A stretch of DNA of 53,713 nt, taken from assembly GCA_015680685.1 (NCBI GenBank), contig MNCI01005010.1:209331-263043 (forward strand). Reading direction: 5' to 3'. Each line of letters opens with the position of its first letter. Position 1 is the first letter of the stretch. Made by a program: the position numbers and the translations under genes. This document shows positions 1 to 11,530 of the stretch, one piece after another. This stretch comes from Gnetum montanum (lineage: Eukaryota; Streptophyta; Gnetopsida; Gnetales; Gnetaceae). The notes under the pieces are model-generated. The model had not been told where the DNA came from. It searched no databases and worked only from the letters and a program-made list of their open reading frames with translations.

Positions 1-763
1 TCACGTATGCGATATCGCGGCCCACCATCATGTCTATAAATAAGAGGTGGCTTTCCCTTGTTCACTCATCTAAATCTAAACCCTTAGCTAAACTATAGTA
101 GTTTTACCATTCCATAGTTAGAATAATTTCCATGTGCTTGCAGTAGGAGTCTTAAAGTGAATGGATCTTGATTGGAGCAAATTGTACCTGAGCACACATT
201 TGTGTACAGCAATAAAGATGAACTTTCTAATAAACCTTACAGCATATGGACTAAGATAAATAGGATTTAATTATTTTTTAAATGTTTAAATGCTTTCCTA
301 GATAATTAATCTCTCTCAACCTTTGACTCTCCTAGTTAAGTGCACTCAGTACGACCGCTTCCAGCATGTGTGTAACGCTTGGTAACCCAGTAACAAGTAG
401 CATTTGGTAATCCTAGTAGCGTTGCACTAGTTCAGGGTATGTGTGGCAAGTGGGAACAGATACTGATGCTAGGATAATTAAAGCTTATTTAGTAAATAGT
501 TAATGAAATTTAGTTATTTAGTTCTCTTCACCTTTCCCTACTATCATAGGCATTAAAAAGATAAAATATATAAAAATCATATACCTCAAGCTTACTTAAG
601 CATACAACCGTGACAATACAAGTAAGTTTGGGAAGACAGTGATTGATTATCCTTAAGTGTTCCATTAAGGTGCGTAAGCACTTAGTCCTTGGAGTTCAAC
701 TAGATCACGCGTGAGATGCTCGTATTCATATGGTTGAATGTAGGGGTACCTTGCCACTCATCA
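1..763 (+). repeat. Athila-like gypsy LTR, cut by window start ('LTR A')
   Basis: This is a plus-oriented long terminal repeat, 3' end complete and 5' end outside the window. It has a TATA box (tataaata, 35-42), an AATAAA at 211-216 and the family 3' terminus actcatca (756-763). It matches the LTRs of E1, E2 and E4, including the paired motifs 'cttggtaaccca' and 'ttggtaatcc' in its centre. No tRNA-Asp primer site follows 763, so it is either a 3' LTR or a solo LTR. The family is recognised by comparison within the window; which of the two it is remains open. Confidence 0.8.
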
Positions 764-1885
764 ATGACAATCAAAATAACAAGATTATATAAAAAATCAG
801 CTATCAAGTATTATATTGTAGTATGAATGAAAGACCATTTTCCATATTTCTTATGTCTCATTTCCTATATCTCATTTTATATTTCATGTTATGTATTTTA
901 ATTCATGTTTCTATATAAGTTTTGACTTACATTTGTAAAATTTTCCTAAAATTGAAAATTTTTTATGTAAGGCTTCATAGTATCAAAACATGCCAAAAAT
1001 AACAAACTTTCAGAAAACCTTGCCCATAAATTGAGCTATCCCCTCATAAATTATAAGGGAGAGGCATTATTTTCTTATTTTATGATTGTGCATATCAAGG
1101 ATCAATGCTTTGAAGAAGTTTCAAAGAGAAGTTTCATTTTTTCATTTTTTTTCTTCATAATTCTCACAATCTCTTACAACGTTTCTTAGATTTTATAGTT
1201 ATTTCTCAAATTCTAAACCTCAAAATCACAATTCTCATTCTTACAATTACAATTTTCAATTTCTTAATCTCTATTGAAGATCTTGCTCATTGAAAATTTA
1301 ACTTTCATCTAAGATTGTTAACTTTATAAAAGATCTCTAGCAAAGTATCAAAGATTAGAAATATAAGTATAAATCTTCTTTTCAAAATTATGAAGATGAT
1401 TAAATAATTATGCTTTAGTAATTTTTTTAGATTGATGTTATATTCATATGTATCTTTAGCTTTCACAAGTTGTATATGTATCTTGTAGAATAGATTTTGC
1501 AATTTTCTCAATTTTTTTCATAGAGCAAAGTGAATATTCTTCTTTTTGACATTAAGATTAGTCAAAATGTTTCAATATCAAAGTAAAAAAAAATTAAAAT
1601 CATTAAATCACAACATTTCAAAATTCTAATTATTTTCTATTTCTCTGTATTGATTTTGCTTGGGCGATGTCAAATTTTCAAATAGCTACAACAAAATGGA
1701 AATTAGAGTGTCATAACTTTTACACTTTGTGCCAAACCTAGAGGTGGCATCAAAATTTGTTAACATGACATTAAAACTTCTAGTGATGTCAAAACTTATT
1801 AATGTGATGTCAAAATTTGTATGTAATTTCTTGACATGAAGTTGTTCATAGTTGGAAAATTGAAGCTTTTACACATACTCTAACA
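764..1885. other. AT-rich stretch, probably containing a copia-type 5' LTR
   Basis: No coding region is visible. The sequence just before the copia primer site ends in 'ctctaaca', a plausible LTR 3' terminus, so part of this stretch is probably the copia 5' LTR. I cannot find its 5' border because no second copy lies in the window. The bases between 763 and that unknown border would be flank of LTR A. Confidence 0.3.
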
Positions 1886-1886
1886 A

Positions 1887-1907
1887 TGGTATCAAAGATC
1901 CAAGGTT
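1887..1907 (+). other. Primer-binding site, initiator tRNA-Met type (decayed)
   Basis: The stretch begins tggtatcaaagatccaagg, close to TGGTATCAGAGCCAGG, the complement of the plant initiator tRNA-Met 3' end that primes most Ty1/copia elements. It lies one base after a CA-ended LTR-like terminus and about 300 bases before a copia-like gag start, the expected layout. About 290 bases of AT-rich leader follow without a recognisable feature. Confidence 0.6.
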
Positions 1908-2199
1908 CAAATCGTTGGAAAATTAATGTATGAAAACATTTTTTGATATTCCAAAGTTAGAAGGTTTAAGATACATCCACAATTATGTATATTTATTCTC
2001 AAATCTGTAGTTTCTCATACACATATCCTTGTTACTCACATTTATTTTTAAACATCCTTAATTCTTTTGCTTCTCACATAAACTCAAATATTTTCACATC
2101 AAAGCCACAAGAAATCCTAAGATCTATTATCCTTTAACTCTTTCAAGCTAATCTTTAAACCATTCAAGCTATTCCAAGTAAATTCTAGCTTAAAAGATC

Positions 2200-2328
2200 A
2201 TCAAACTGACCAAAGATATTACAAAGTGCACTATAATATTTAATGGAATCAAAGACTTCACTTATTGGAGGAAGCTTATGAAGACTTTACTCCAAATTAA
2301 TGATTTTTGGAACATTATGAATAATGGA
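2200..2328 (+). pseudogene. Ty1/copia gag N-terminal fragment
   Basis: Read from 2218, the frame holds FNGIKDFTYW and then KLMKTLLQINDFW. This fits the start of copia Gag (UBN2-type), in which a FNG-x-N-x-W segment precedes a helix ending in a Leu-Trp pair. The protein would form the capsid-like particle. The frame stops abruptly at 2328 where the E4 LTR begins, so the gene was interrupted by that insertion. I do not find the continuation anywhere in the window; it may have been deleted or lie beyond recognition. Confidence 0.5.
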
Positions 2329-2877
2329 TGATGAGTCATGTTCATGGGCTATGTTAATAAGATCCTATTAACATGTACATGTCCACACAAGGTTTGATGC
2401 ATTAATGCGTATGCATCAACGCAATGTCTTCTATCGCCTATATAAATGCATGCATCAGCCGCATTTATGGCATCTGTTGTTTAGTATCCTAGCAAAGATA
2501 TTTCATTTTTCTCATTTAACAATTAGAATATTTTCTAAGTGCCGGTAGTAGGTGTGAGAACTCTACAGATCTTTATTTGAACACTAATGTACATGAGCAC
2601 CTCGGTGTGATCAACAATAAAGATGAGCTTTCTTCATAAACCTTGCATCATTTGGAATTAGCTTAATGTTTACTTATTGTGTTTATTATTTGATTAATTT
2701 ACTTTAATGCATTGAATTAAATAATTAATTAGTAATTAATTAACACACATAAGTACAACCATTTTGAGCATATGTTAATGTTTGGTAATCCAAGTAGCAC
2801 TTAACACTTGGTAACCCAGTAACATTGTAACGTGGTTTAAGTTGTGTACAGTAAATGGGAATGGATGCTTATGTTAG
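2329..2877 (+). repeat. E4 LTR, left part (split by E1)
   Basis: This plus-oriented LTR starts with the family terminus tgatgagt (2329-2336). It carries a TATA-like box (tatataaat, 2439-2447), a poly(A) signal (AATAAA near 2622) and the family motif 'cttggtaacccagtaac'. At 2877 it breaks in the middle and E1 begins. The rest resumes at 13954. The five bases before the break (gttag) match a copy after E1, so the break is a transposon insertion rather than a rearrangement. Confidence 0.82.
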
Positions 2878-3775
2878 TGATGAGTGGTCAAGGTACCCCT
2901 ATGCCCAACCATATGAATCACGAAATGTTCACATGCGATCTAGCTAAATTTTGTAGACTCTAGAGTTTCTAATACACTAGTCTTCTAGAAAGTGAACCTT
3001 GCCCTAATGGTCATTTTTTGTGTTCCCAATTACACTTATGATGCACATGGTATGGTTAAGTGTAATTGAGGCATATGATTTTGATTATTTTGTGTTTTAT
3101 GTTCTTTGGTGCTTAAATTAGAGAGATGAAGTAATTTAACAACTAATTTAGTCTAACTAACTAAATAATTTCTAACTACTCCTAACATAAGCATCCAATC
3201 CTAGTTTTCATACACATCTTGAACCCACATATCCATTGCTGGTACCAAGCGCTACGCTACTAGGTGCACCAAGCAATAATGCTTCCGAGATTACCAAGTG
3301 AATACATGTTTACGCTTGAAGCATTCATACTTATGTGTTTAATCTATTTCACTTAATTAATTAACTAATCACTCAAAGTCTAATTTAGCTAAATTAATGG
3401 CATAATTAATGAAAACAATAAATGCATAAATAAATTATTAATCTATTCTAAGTGCTACAATCTTTGATCAAGAGGCTCATCTTTATTTCCATACATACTG
3501 ATGTGGTTTAGGTATAACAGTTCTCAAATAAAGATCCATACAATAGTACTCAGAGAAATATTCTAACTTTCAAATGGACAAACTGTAAGAGCTTTACTAC
3601 TACTATGACTTTAATGTACATCAACATGGCTGTGAGCTCATATTTATAGTTTTTGCTATAGGATTGCAACAACGAGGCCTTGTAGACTTAACAAACACTA
3701 CATCAATGGGGCACCACCACGTAAATGGGGCTCCATCAATAAGGTCCCATAAACATAACACTTTGACATTCATCA
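2878..3775 (-). repeat. E1 3' LTR
   Basis: This 898-bp LTR is in minus orientation, with terminus tgatgagt at 2878 and 'cattcatca' at the other end. A minus-strand TATA box (tatttata as read on plus) lies at 3641-3648. It differs from the 5' copy by many transitions and by a stretch of roughly 45 bp near 3240-3285 (a repeated accaagcgc-type segment) that the other copy lacks. Confidence 0.82.
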
Positions 3776-3786
3776 TACCTCCATGA
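3776..3786 (-). other. E1 polypurine tract
   Basis: Read on the minus strand, catggaggta lies immediately upstream of the 3' LTR, preceded by 'ctcaaggacaag'. The same arrangement ('ttgaggacaag', then catggggtta, then the LTR) is found in E2. This purine run would prime plus-strand DNA synthesis. Confidence 0.6.
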
Positions 3787-3959
3787 TTGCATGAAAACTT
3801 GTCCTTGAGTTCCTTTACAAATTTGGAAAGGTATGGAATTAGTAACTAACTCATAACATAACAAAACTAAGTGCTTAAGTGTACAAATTGAAAAATTAAA
3901 AAAATTATGATGTTCATGAGACAAAATTGAACATCATGACATGACTACACAAAAATTGG

Positions 3960-6870
3960 ATAGAAATCCTCTTGTGGCATGAAGGTGGTGGAGAAGATCA
4001 AATAGTCCTAGGTAGTCAAGGCTCCTAAGGTTGTAAAGGACCTTCATCACCTTCAGGAATGTGTGGTATCTAAGGAATTTGTGGTTGTCCAATTGCTGCT
4101 ACAACCTCTAGTGCAAGGTGAAAGGCATCTAGTAATGCCTTCACCTTCACCTTCTTACTTCAGGGATCATTTATAGTCCACACAACATCACCAATGTGGG
4201 TTGGAATGGGAACATCCCATGGATAAGGCATTACCAGGAACATCTCCTTCACATTGACAAACTAGGTAATGAACTATTTGCATTGGATATCGAATGCCTT
4301 GATTGTGTTCTACAATCTCCTAGTAATCATTCATCCTCTTGGCCAGGTTCTTAGTAGTTAATCATTGATTAGTGAATTATGCCTTGAGAACTTTGAGTTC
4401 ATTGTTTGCCACCACAATGTTTTTCTTGGTGTCTTTGTGATGCTTGAACTTAGCCTCATATAACAAGTATGAGTTGGCCATCTATTTCTCTAGTTTTTAC
4501 CATAGTCATCCAATATTCAACATGGCTAAATTTGCATAGCAGGGATTGGAAAGCTTCATGTGTTCCATCATCTCCTCAATTTGCAACTCCTTCATGCAGA
4601 TTTTTGTTTTTTTGTAGGCATCTATCCCATCAATGATGGGTTTTCATACTTCTTTTCCTTGCTAAAGTTATTAGAGGGTTTCATTCACTTTCACCTTTAT
4701 GAATTGGATGTGTTTTTCATTTACTTCCTTTTGTAGACTAACCTATTCTCTGTAATGATCCTTGACTCCCTCAAATTTGAAACACTCTAATTTCTAGGTA
4801 GCTACATCAATTGTAGTTTTCTAGCGAAGGATGTAGACCTCCTCCATGGAGAGATTTCTATTTTTTGCTACCAATCTCCTTAGTTTTATGTTTGCTTTGC
4901 CCAATTGCTCCTATTGTTGATGGATGAAATTGGTTAATTATTGCTTATGCTCATCAATAGTATGCAAGAAATGGTTCTTTAAAGGTCAACTATACATTCT
5001 CCTGGTGGGTCTAATCCAAGGCCTTTTGAATCTTTTGTTGTGTGGCCTCTGCCAAGGAATGGTAGAACACCACCATCTCCATTGCATCCTCAACCCCTTT
5101 TAGTTTAGCGTGAAGTTGTTCAATAGCTTCATCTCTTGTTAATGTCAAGTTGAGAAATGTGGGGTCAAAAATCTAGGCTCTTAGTTCAGCAACTTTAATA
5201 GCCAAGTGTCTTTTTAGCTCGTTAGCCTCTCTGAGTTGCCCCTCCAAGATGACACTCTTGCTCCTTGGCTTTTACAGCTTCAACTAGGTTACAGTAATAT
5301 TATGTAGAAAGTCAAAGAAATCTGGAAGTAGTTGTTCAATTTCCACTAGTCAATCTAGCAATTCTTCATACTGCATTGCATTTAGCCTACCACTTGTGAT
5401 TCCTATGGACATCTACACATCCTTGACTGTAGTGACATTTGGTACCAATGTTGCAGGTGCATTGAGCATTTTGGCAATACAGTTAACAACCACTTTTGCT
5501 ATAGTATCTTGCCCTTGGTGTTGCATCGTCAATACTATTACCCCCTCACCCTTCTCCAAGCACACTAAGAAGGTTGCAACATTCTCATATATTTCTGAGA
5601 GTGACTGTTATTCTATGAGAGATACTATGACCTCTTTAGTGCTCAGATTCAACCTTGTAGACAACTGTGTTCTTTGGGTTGAGAAAATGGATCCACTACC
5701 AGCCATCAAGTTGATTTTCCAAGCCACCTCATTTACATGAATCATTTTTGGTCTATACATAGATGGGTCCCCATCACTCATGCCTGCTCAATGCTCTTGT
5801 TCACTTAGGATCCATTCTTAGTATTCATTCAATCATTGGGTAGTCGCAATGATGTTTGATACCATTGTTTAAGCGGCGGGTGGAGGTGGTGGTTGCTACT
5901 CCTCTTCTTGGAAAGTCATTATAAGCATCTTATCTTTCATCATTTCTACCTATTTGGTGACCAAAACATGCCTGACAACATCATTGGTGTAATAGACTAT
6001 TCCTCCCCTCTAACAAAGTTTCCTAATGAGGCATGGTAAGGGAAGTGCCTTCCTTCCACGTTCATTTTCTTTAAATTTCTTCTTCATCTCTAGATATATT
6101 AACTATGGAAGGTTGATGGGAAATCTCCCATTTAGAGCAATGCATGCTTGGGTAGAGAAGGTCATGATTTTTCTTGGCCTCCCCATAGGATTGAGGTGAA
6201 AGGTTGCAATCTTGTAGTGGATTCTCTCTATTAGTGTGAGTGTGTCAAACTCCTTATGGTTGACACCATAGCACTATTGAATCCATTATTTTTTTATGTT
6301 GTGATATGCATGCATTGGGGTCTCAAGAAGACTTGTCCCTATTTATGGTAACCCAAGCACTTGCACAATGGCCTGCATCATGTAAGACATTAATATGTCC
6401 TTGATTTTAACTATTAAACCAGCCTGCCTATTGTTCTAGCATAGGAATGTCTATCTCATGTACCACTCCTAGGTGGAAGTGATGATCGGCCACATGGGAG
6501 AGGCCTTTAGCTCATCCTGCACTTCTTTTGGTACTTCCTCTAAGAAAGGGTCAAAGTTTAACTCCTAGAGCACTATTTTCTAGACCTCTTGCAATGTAAT
6601 CATATTAAGGCAAGTTTCTATCAAGGTCACCTTGAGATTTTCTTGTTGTGTTGGTGCATCATCCTGATGGAAGAGTTTTGATGCTACTATTGGTTTTGGA
6701 ATCTATTGAATAGATTCCACCTCAACCTCTTCCCTAAAAGGACCTATGGCATGGATTGTAATTGGTTCTTCTTAGACCTATTCTTGGCCTCTTCTGGTTC
6801 TAGGCCATTTCTCCCCTAGTTGAGATGGTCCTGCTTCCTATGTGTACTTCCCTTTTAGTGCCATTTGTAG
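3960..6870 (-). pseudogene. E1 third ORF (Athila-type ORF after pol), decayed
   Basis: A largely single reading frame of roughly 950 codons runs from about 6870 down to 3960, broken mainly by TAA/TAG. Visible parts, from the N-terminus: a globular region containing GRPRKIMTF and, further on, ALPLPCLIRKLC near 6050, a pattern typical of the extra ORF of Athila-like elements; then a Pro run (PPPPP, near 5880); then a charged, helical, probably coiled-coil region with EGQLREANELKRH near 5230; and a Pro/Gln-rich tail near 4050. In Athila elements this position holds an env-like ORF of uncertain function. I see no convincing signal peptide or transmembrane segment, so a structural or regulatory role is as likely. 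Confidence 0.6.
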
Positions 6871-7940
6871 TCACAACACATCAATGAATTAGTAGATATA
6901 ATGTGTAGCTTTAAATTTTTGAATACCTTCTCTCATTAGCTAGTTACACGTTGGCTAAGTTTGGACCATAGCAAATTCATTATTTTATTAATTATTTATT
7001 ACTTTTTATTGTAAAAATTACTGAAGATTATTGGGAAGGTTTAACTCTTGTAATTTGGTGTTCAATAACATTTCTAAGTTAAACCTTTGTGGGAGTTAGA
7101 AAAATGACAAAACAAATTCATAAAAAATGGCACATTTGTGGCCCCCACAACAAAGAGCTTACCTTTAGTAGCTATAGGGTTGAAAAATGAAGTGATTTGG
7201 TTAAACAATTAGGAAGTTATGGGCTGTAGAATGTTATGCGCTCTGAAAATTTGAAAAAATCCCTTGGCATTTATGAGAAAATGTAAAAATTTCCAAGTGG
7301 GATCACACATATATATGGAAATTTTTCCTTACATTGATGGAGCTCTGTGTACAAGTTTGCTCCATCAACAAGGCCCTATATACGAAGCTCATTAGGAAAA
7401 ATTTGAAATTTGAGTATCTTAAAAAAGATAAGAAATTTTGCAATGAATTTAGGCTCCATGGAATCCCAAAAAAGCCAAGAATATGAGAAAATTATTGAAG
7501 AGGATCTTTGGAAGCTTGAAAATTGAAAAATTGGATGGAGAATATATGTATATAACAAAATATGTAAAGGAGAACATGGTTTGATGCAGAAGATGGGTGT
7601 ACAAAACATTCTAAATGCAAGAATGCCTAAGGATAAGGTGCTTAACAAATCCAACCAAGGGATATGCAAGTGGATCCTCACCATAGCAAGCACATGCCTT
7701 GTTTGCCCTTGCATAACCTCAGCCTAAGGATTTTGTGGGTCCCATAGGTGATTAATGGTTTTTAGAAGTTAAGGACCAAAACCTAGAAGATTCTACCCAA
7801 GAATTCAAATATGTCAGTCTAAGACATGGAATCAATAACATAGACTTTTGAGAACAAAATAGGAAAAATTTTGAAAATCAAAAAGGTGTAAAATAAATAA
7901 CTTTTGAAATAAAAAATATGGAAAAAAAATATAGAAAATT
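6871..7940 (-). other. E1 untranslated spacer between pol and third ORF
   Basis: I see no coding sequence here. The part near 7680-7750 (minus strand) matches the E2 3' region near 37040-37090 ('gaggttatgcaagggca' and neighbours), so it is a conserved untranslated part of the family. Short open frames here have no family resemblance. Confidence 0.55.
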
Positions 7941-9090
7941 TGAGCCATATGGATGATTAGCATGGATGACCATCTCCCCCATGATCGAGTTGGAAGGAGA
8001 AGATTCAAAAGATTGAGCATGGTTGTTCATGTATTGAGGTATTTGTGGCATTGGCTTATATGGGTTCATGGAAAGGTTTTACTTGTTGGATGTTCATCAA
8101 CTACTTTTTATTTTGGCTCTCAGGTTTGTATATGGTCATGGCCCTAAAAGGAAAGGTTTCGTCAATTATATAGGTCCCTTCCACAATGTTTGAAACTTTC
8201 TTTTATGGCATACATGTGTGGGGTTCTAGTAGAGAATCTTATCTCCCAGTTGAAATTTTACTTTCTGAATTCTCAAGTTAGGTCATTTCTCATTGAATGC
8301 CTTGTGCACTTCATTCAAAGATAGGGCCACTAATCAATTTTCATCTAGCATGTTGAGGTTGATCAATCTTTCTTTTTGTACTAGGCTTAGGTCAAGATTT
8401 AGTTCATAGGCTGTTGAGAGTGTATGGAGCTAAAATTGAATTAGGAGCATTGGAAGTTTTATGTACACTAACTTATAGGAAAAGTAGCAAATACAAAGTT
8501 TCCATGTTGAGTAATAGGCCCAAAGGGCATCGTTGAGTTTTGTGCTATAGTCTCTTCTATATTTGTTTATAGTTATTATTAGAATCTTTGTAATCTCCCT
8601 ATTAGTTACCTTTGCTTGACCATTGGCTTAGGGCTGATAGGGTGTTATTAATTTATGTTCAACCCCTAAGCATTGCATCAACTTTTAAAACGTGGCACCT
8701 ATAAAATGGGTTTCATTGTTAAAAATCAATGCATGTGGTACCCCAAACATGTTTGCAACATTTTGTTGTATGAATCAAGCAGTAATGGATGATGTACAAT
8801 TGGTGAAGGCTACTACTTCTACCCATTTGGTGTAGTAGTTAACTACTACAATGATATATGCTTTTCCATTGAACATGGGTGTCATGGGACCCATGAATTC
8901 AATGCCCCATATGTCAAAGGGCTCTAGTTGTTGAATCCATTGTTGAGGACCTTCCATTCAAGCGATCATCCCACCATCTTGTTGATAGTGTTGACAAGTT
9001 CAAATAAATTGGTGGACATCCCTGAAGATTGTAGGCCAATAGTATCATGCCATCAGGATTTTTATGGCATGTGATTCCTTGAATGACCCT
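7941..9090 (-). pseudogene. E1 integrase (decayed)
   Basis: The minus strand reads through WIQQLEPFDIWGIEFMGPM (8860-8957) and GKAYIIVVVNYYTKWVE, the integrase core around its first catalytic residue, which here is Glu instead of Asp (8898-8900). The second motif reads NNETHF, with Asn in place of the second Asp, and the third reads NGQAKVTNR, with Lys in place of the catalytic Glu. The C-terminal end matches the end of E2 pol (QSFESSPSN near 8000). Integrase would join the DNA copy to the chromosome; with all three DDE residues changed, plus stops, this copy cannot. Confidence 0.75.
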
Positions 9091-9720
9091 TATCTTTTCT
9101 ACGTCTACCTCAATCCCTTTCTAAGTAATTCTATGCCTTAGTACTATGCCCTCCTAGACCATTAAGTGACTTCTCTTTCAATTCAGCCTAAGATTTGTTT
9201 CAACACATCCTTTTAGTACTTGCTCTAGGTGATCCAATGCTTACTCAAATATAGCCCCATAGGGTGAGAAGTCATCCATAAAGACTTCTACCCTGCTACC
9301 AATCTACTATTAAAAAATACTAAGGACTAGGCATTGAAATGTTGTAGAGCCATTGCATAGACCAAACAACATCTTAAAATATGCAAAAGTTCCCTAGAGA
9401 CTTGTGAATGTTGTTTTGGCCAAATCATCTAGCATAATTTGGATTTGGTTATAGCCACTATAACCATCCAGGAACCTATAATAGTAATGTCTAGAGATAG
9501 TATCCAACACTTAGTTCACAAATGGCAATGAAATATGATCTTTAAATGTTTCTATATTTAAAAACCTAAATTTGATGCAAGCCTGCCACTTACCACCTTT
9601 ATTTGGCACAATTATGAGTGGGCTAACCCACTTACTATCTATGATGGGATAGTTGAGCCCTACCTCGAGGAGTTATTCTATTTTCTCTTTGATGATCTAC
9701 TTTAACTTGGGGTTCAACTG
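9091..9720 (-). pseudogene. E1 reverse transcriptase (decayed, RNase H deleted)
   Basis: RT motifs appear in order on the minus strand: SKWVSPLIIVPNKGG (near 9620), a FLDGYSGYNQI-type segment (near 9450), FGLCNGSTTFQ (near 9365) and the catalytic FMDD (9271-9282). Athila elements use FMDD where others have YVDD. About 150 bases after FMDD the frame jumps directly, near 9070, to the zinc-binding start of integrase. The connection and RNase H regions present in E2 (about 33820-34710) are absent, so E1 has an internal deletion of roughly 0.9 kb. Several in-frame stops add to its inactivity. Confidence 0.8.
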
Positions 9721-10299
9721 CCTTTTTGGCTACCTTCTTGGCTTCATGGCTAGGTTAGTGTAAATGCAATGTTGGCATATCCTTGGATTGATTCCAATCA
9801 TCTCAGTATATGACCAAGCAAAGGCTATTGGCCATTTTTTTGAACACCTTCAATAGCTTTTATTTTTGTTTAAGAGCAAAATTTGCATTGATTATCATAG
9901 GCTTACCATTGTTTAAGGATGCATAATCCATGTCAACTGGTAGAGTTTTTAACTCTAGAGACTCTTGCTTGAAATTATTAGGGATTTCCAACCCTTACCA
10001 ATAAGTATCATCATCTTTCTCATCAAAGAGTTGGTGATGAACTTACGCAAGTTCATCCATACCTTTGATATAAGCACATGTCAGGCTCTCAAAGGGTATC
10101 ATGCATAGTGTGCTATAGTCAAAGTTAGCTATCAACCATGGGGTGCCCTCCTATTTTGTGGCTACTTTGTACAAGCACCTTTGAATATTGATTTCATGTG
10201 CACACTAATTGTATGCTTTAATCTATGTACTTTTGATGGACTAGATTTTCTACATGAAATTGAACTTGTATTAGTATACACGATCCATGGAACATGCTT

Positions 10300-10745
10300 C
10301 TTCTCTAGTCATTCAAAGTCATTCTCCTTCGAGATTTCCAAGGCGAGGTCCCTGATGCACATTTGTGCATCAACCATGCTTAACGAAGCCCTTCCCATCA
10401 TGATGGAGAAGTCATTTTTGTAGTTCTCTAACTTTATCATCAGAAGATTGGAAGGATAGGACCACCCACAAACTATGATCATAATGTCCTTCACTGTCCC
10501 CAAAGTAATAGTGATTTACTGGTTTGCCAACTCCAAACAAATATTACTCCACTTAAGAGGCGGTAGGTTCTAGGCTTTGTACATGTCATAGGAGATGAGA
10601 TTGACATAAAAACTAGAATCAAGGACATCCTTGCAGGGCTCATTTTAGTTATTTTCAAGTAAATAAGAGGACTTCCTAGGTTAGATCTTTTCATGGGAAG
10701 GTTACCAGCCTTGATCCAATGAAAGATAGCATGGGTTAACATTAT
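10300..10745 (-). pseudogene. E1 aspartic protease region (decayed)
   Basis: The minus strand contains NLGSPLIYL (Asn codon at 10680-10682), which corresponds to the DLGAS-type active site of Athila proteases with Asp changed to Asn. About 90 codons later comes DFSIMMGRASLSMVDAQM, matching the conserved 'ILGRPFLATA' end of retropepsins. E2 has the same two landmarks at matching spacing. The enzyme would cleave the Gag-Pol polyprotein. The frame shifts at least once between them. The part from about 9721 to 10300 is the decayed protease-RT connection. Confidence 0.65.
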
Positions 10746-11530
10746 AGTGTGGATCTAAGGTGTTGTTTAGTTTGAAGGGCTTTCAAAAGCATTTGATGCA
10801 AAGGATGAGGATGTTGGAGATACAAGGTGACTACCTCCATTAGGTTAGGAGGGTTTAGGAGGACTTCTGGATCAAAAAAATGATCATTTCCTGGATCAAT
10901 TATCCAAACCACTCAGTTGGAAAGCCTATTGTAAATCTACAACACTTGTAGCATTTTGTTGTTGCAGCTATGAGGGAATTTCACCCTACATGGATGAAGT
11001 AAGAGGTAACTAGGTTAAGGGTAGAGGGATGTGTGTAGACACATGTGGAGGATGGTATGGATATGGGTTCTTCCCTCAAGTAGATGGTGAATGAGTTTGA
11101 TGGTACTCTAGAGGGTAATAATGATGCTAGAATGAAGCATGGCTTGAAGAGTTTTGTGAAGAAACAAGTTGCTAAACATAGTACCCATATGGATCTAGTT
11201 GCCTATAATGGTACTACTATCTTGGTGATGGCATTCCCCACAACTATGGTTAGTGCCACTATTCATATTACTCATAAGGTTGTGGTGGAGCTCTACTTGG
11301 ATAGTAAGCTTGTTATTGCTAGTGGAACTGTCATGGATTTCCTTGAGGATAAGATAATCATCTAGGTTCTTAGCTTCATGATAGTCATGGATTCAATGCA
11401 TAAACCCTAGACTCTTATAAGTGTAACATTATAGGGAAACATCCCTTAGGATGGTCATATTGACAAATGTCGCACCCACAATCATCATTAGAGTCTATCT
11501 CCACAACTTCTTCTACTATAGTAGCTTTTT
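10746..11530 (-). other. E1 gag-protease linker (decayed)
   Basis: This interval lies between gag and protease and has no clear domain. In E2 the matching interval (31500-32100) is Gln/Tyr/Pro-rich low-complexity sequence. A 93-codon plus-strand frame at 11084-11365 is antisense to the element and resembles nothing I know. Confidence 0.4.

Noticed and set aside
764-800. Primer-binding site after LTR A
   Set aside because: The bases atgacaatcaaaata do not match tRNA-Asp or tRNA-Met complements, so LTR A is not treated as a 5' LTR.
5396-5740. 114-codon plus-strand open frame
   Set aside because: It lies antisense to the coiled-coil part of the E1 third ORF, has no recognisable domain, and its length is explained by the codon bias of the true minus-strand frame.
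11084-11365. 93-codon plus-strand frame between E1 gag and protease
   Set aside because: It is antisense to the E1 linker and resembles no family.
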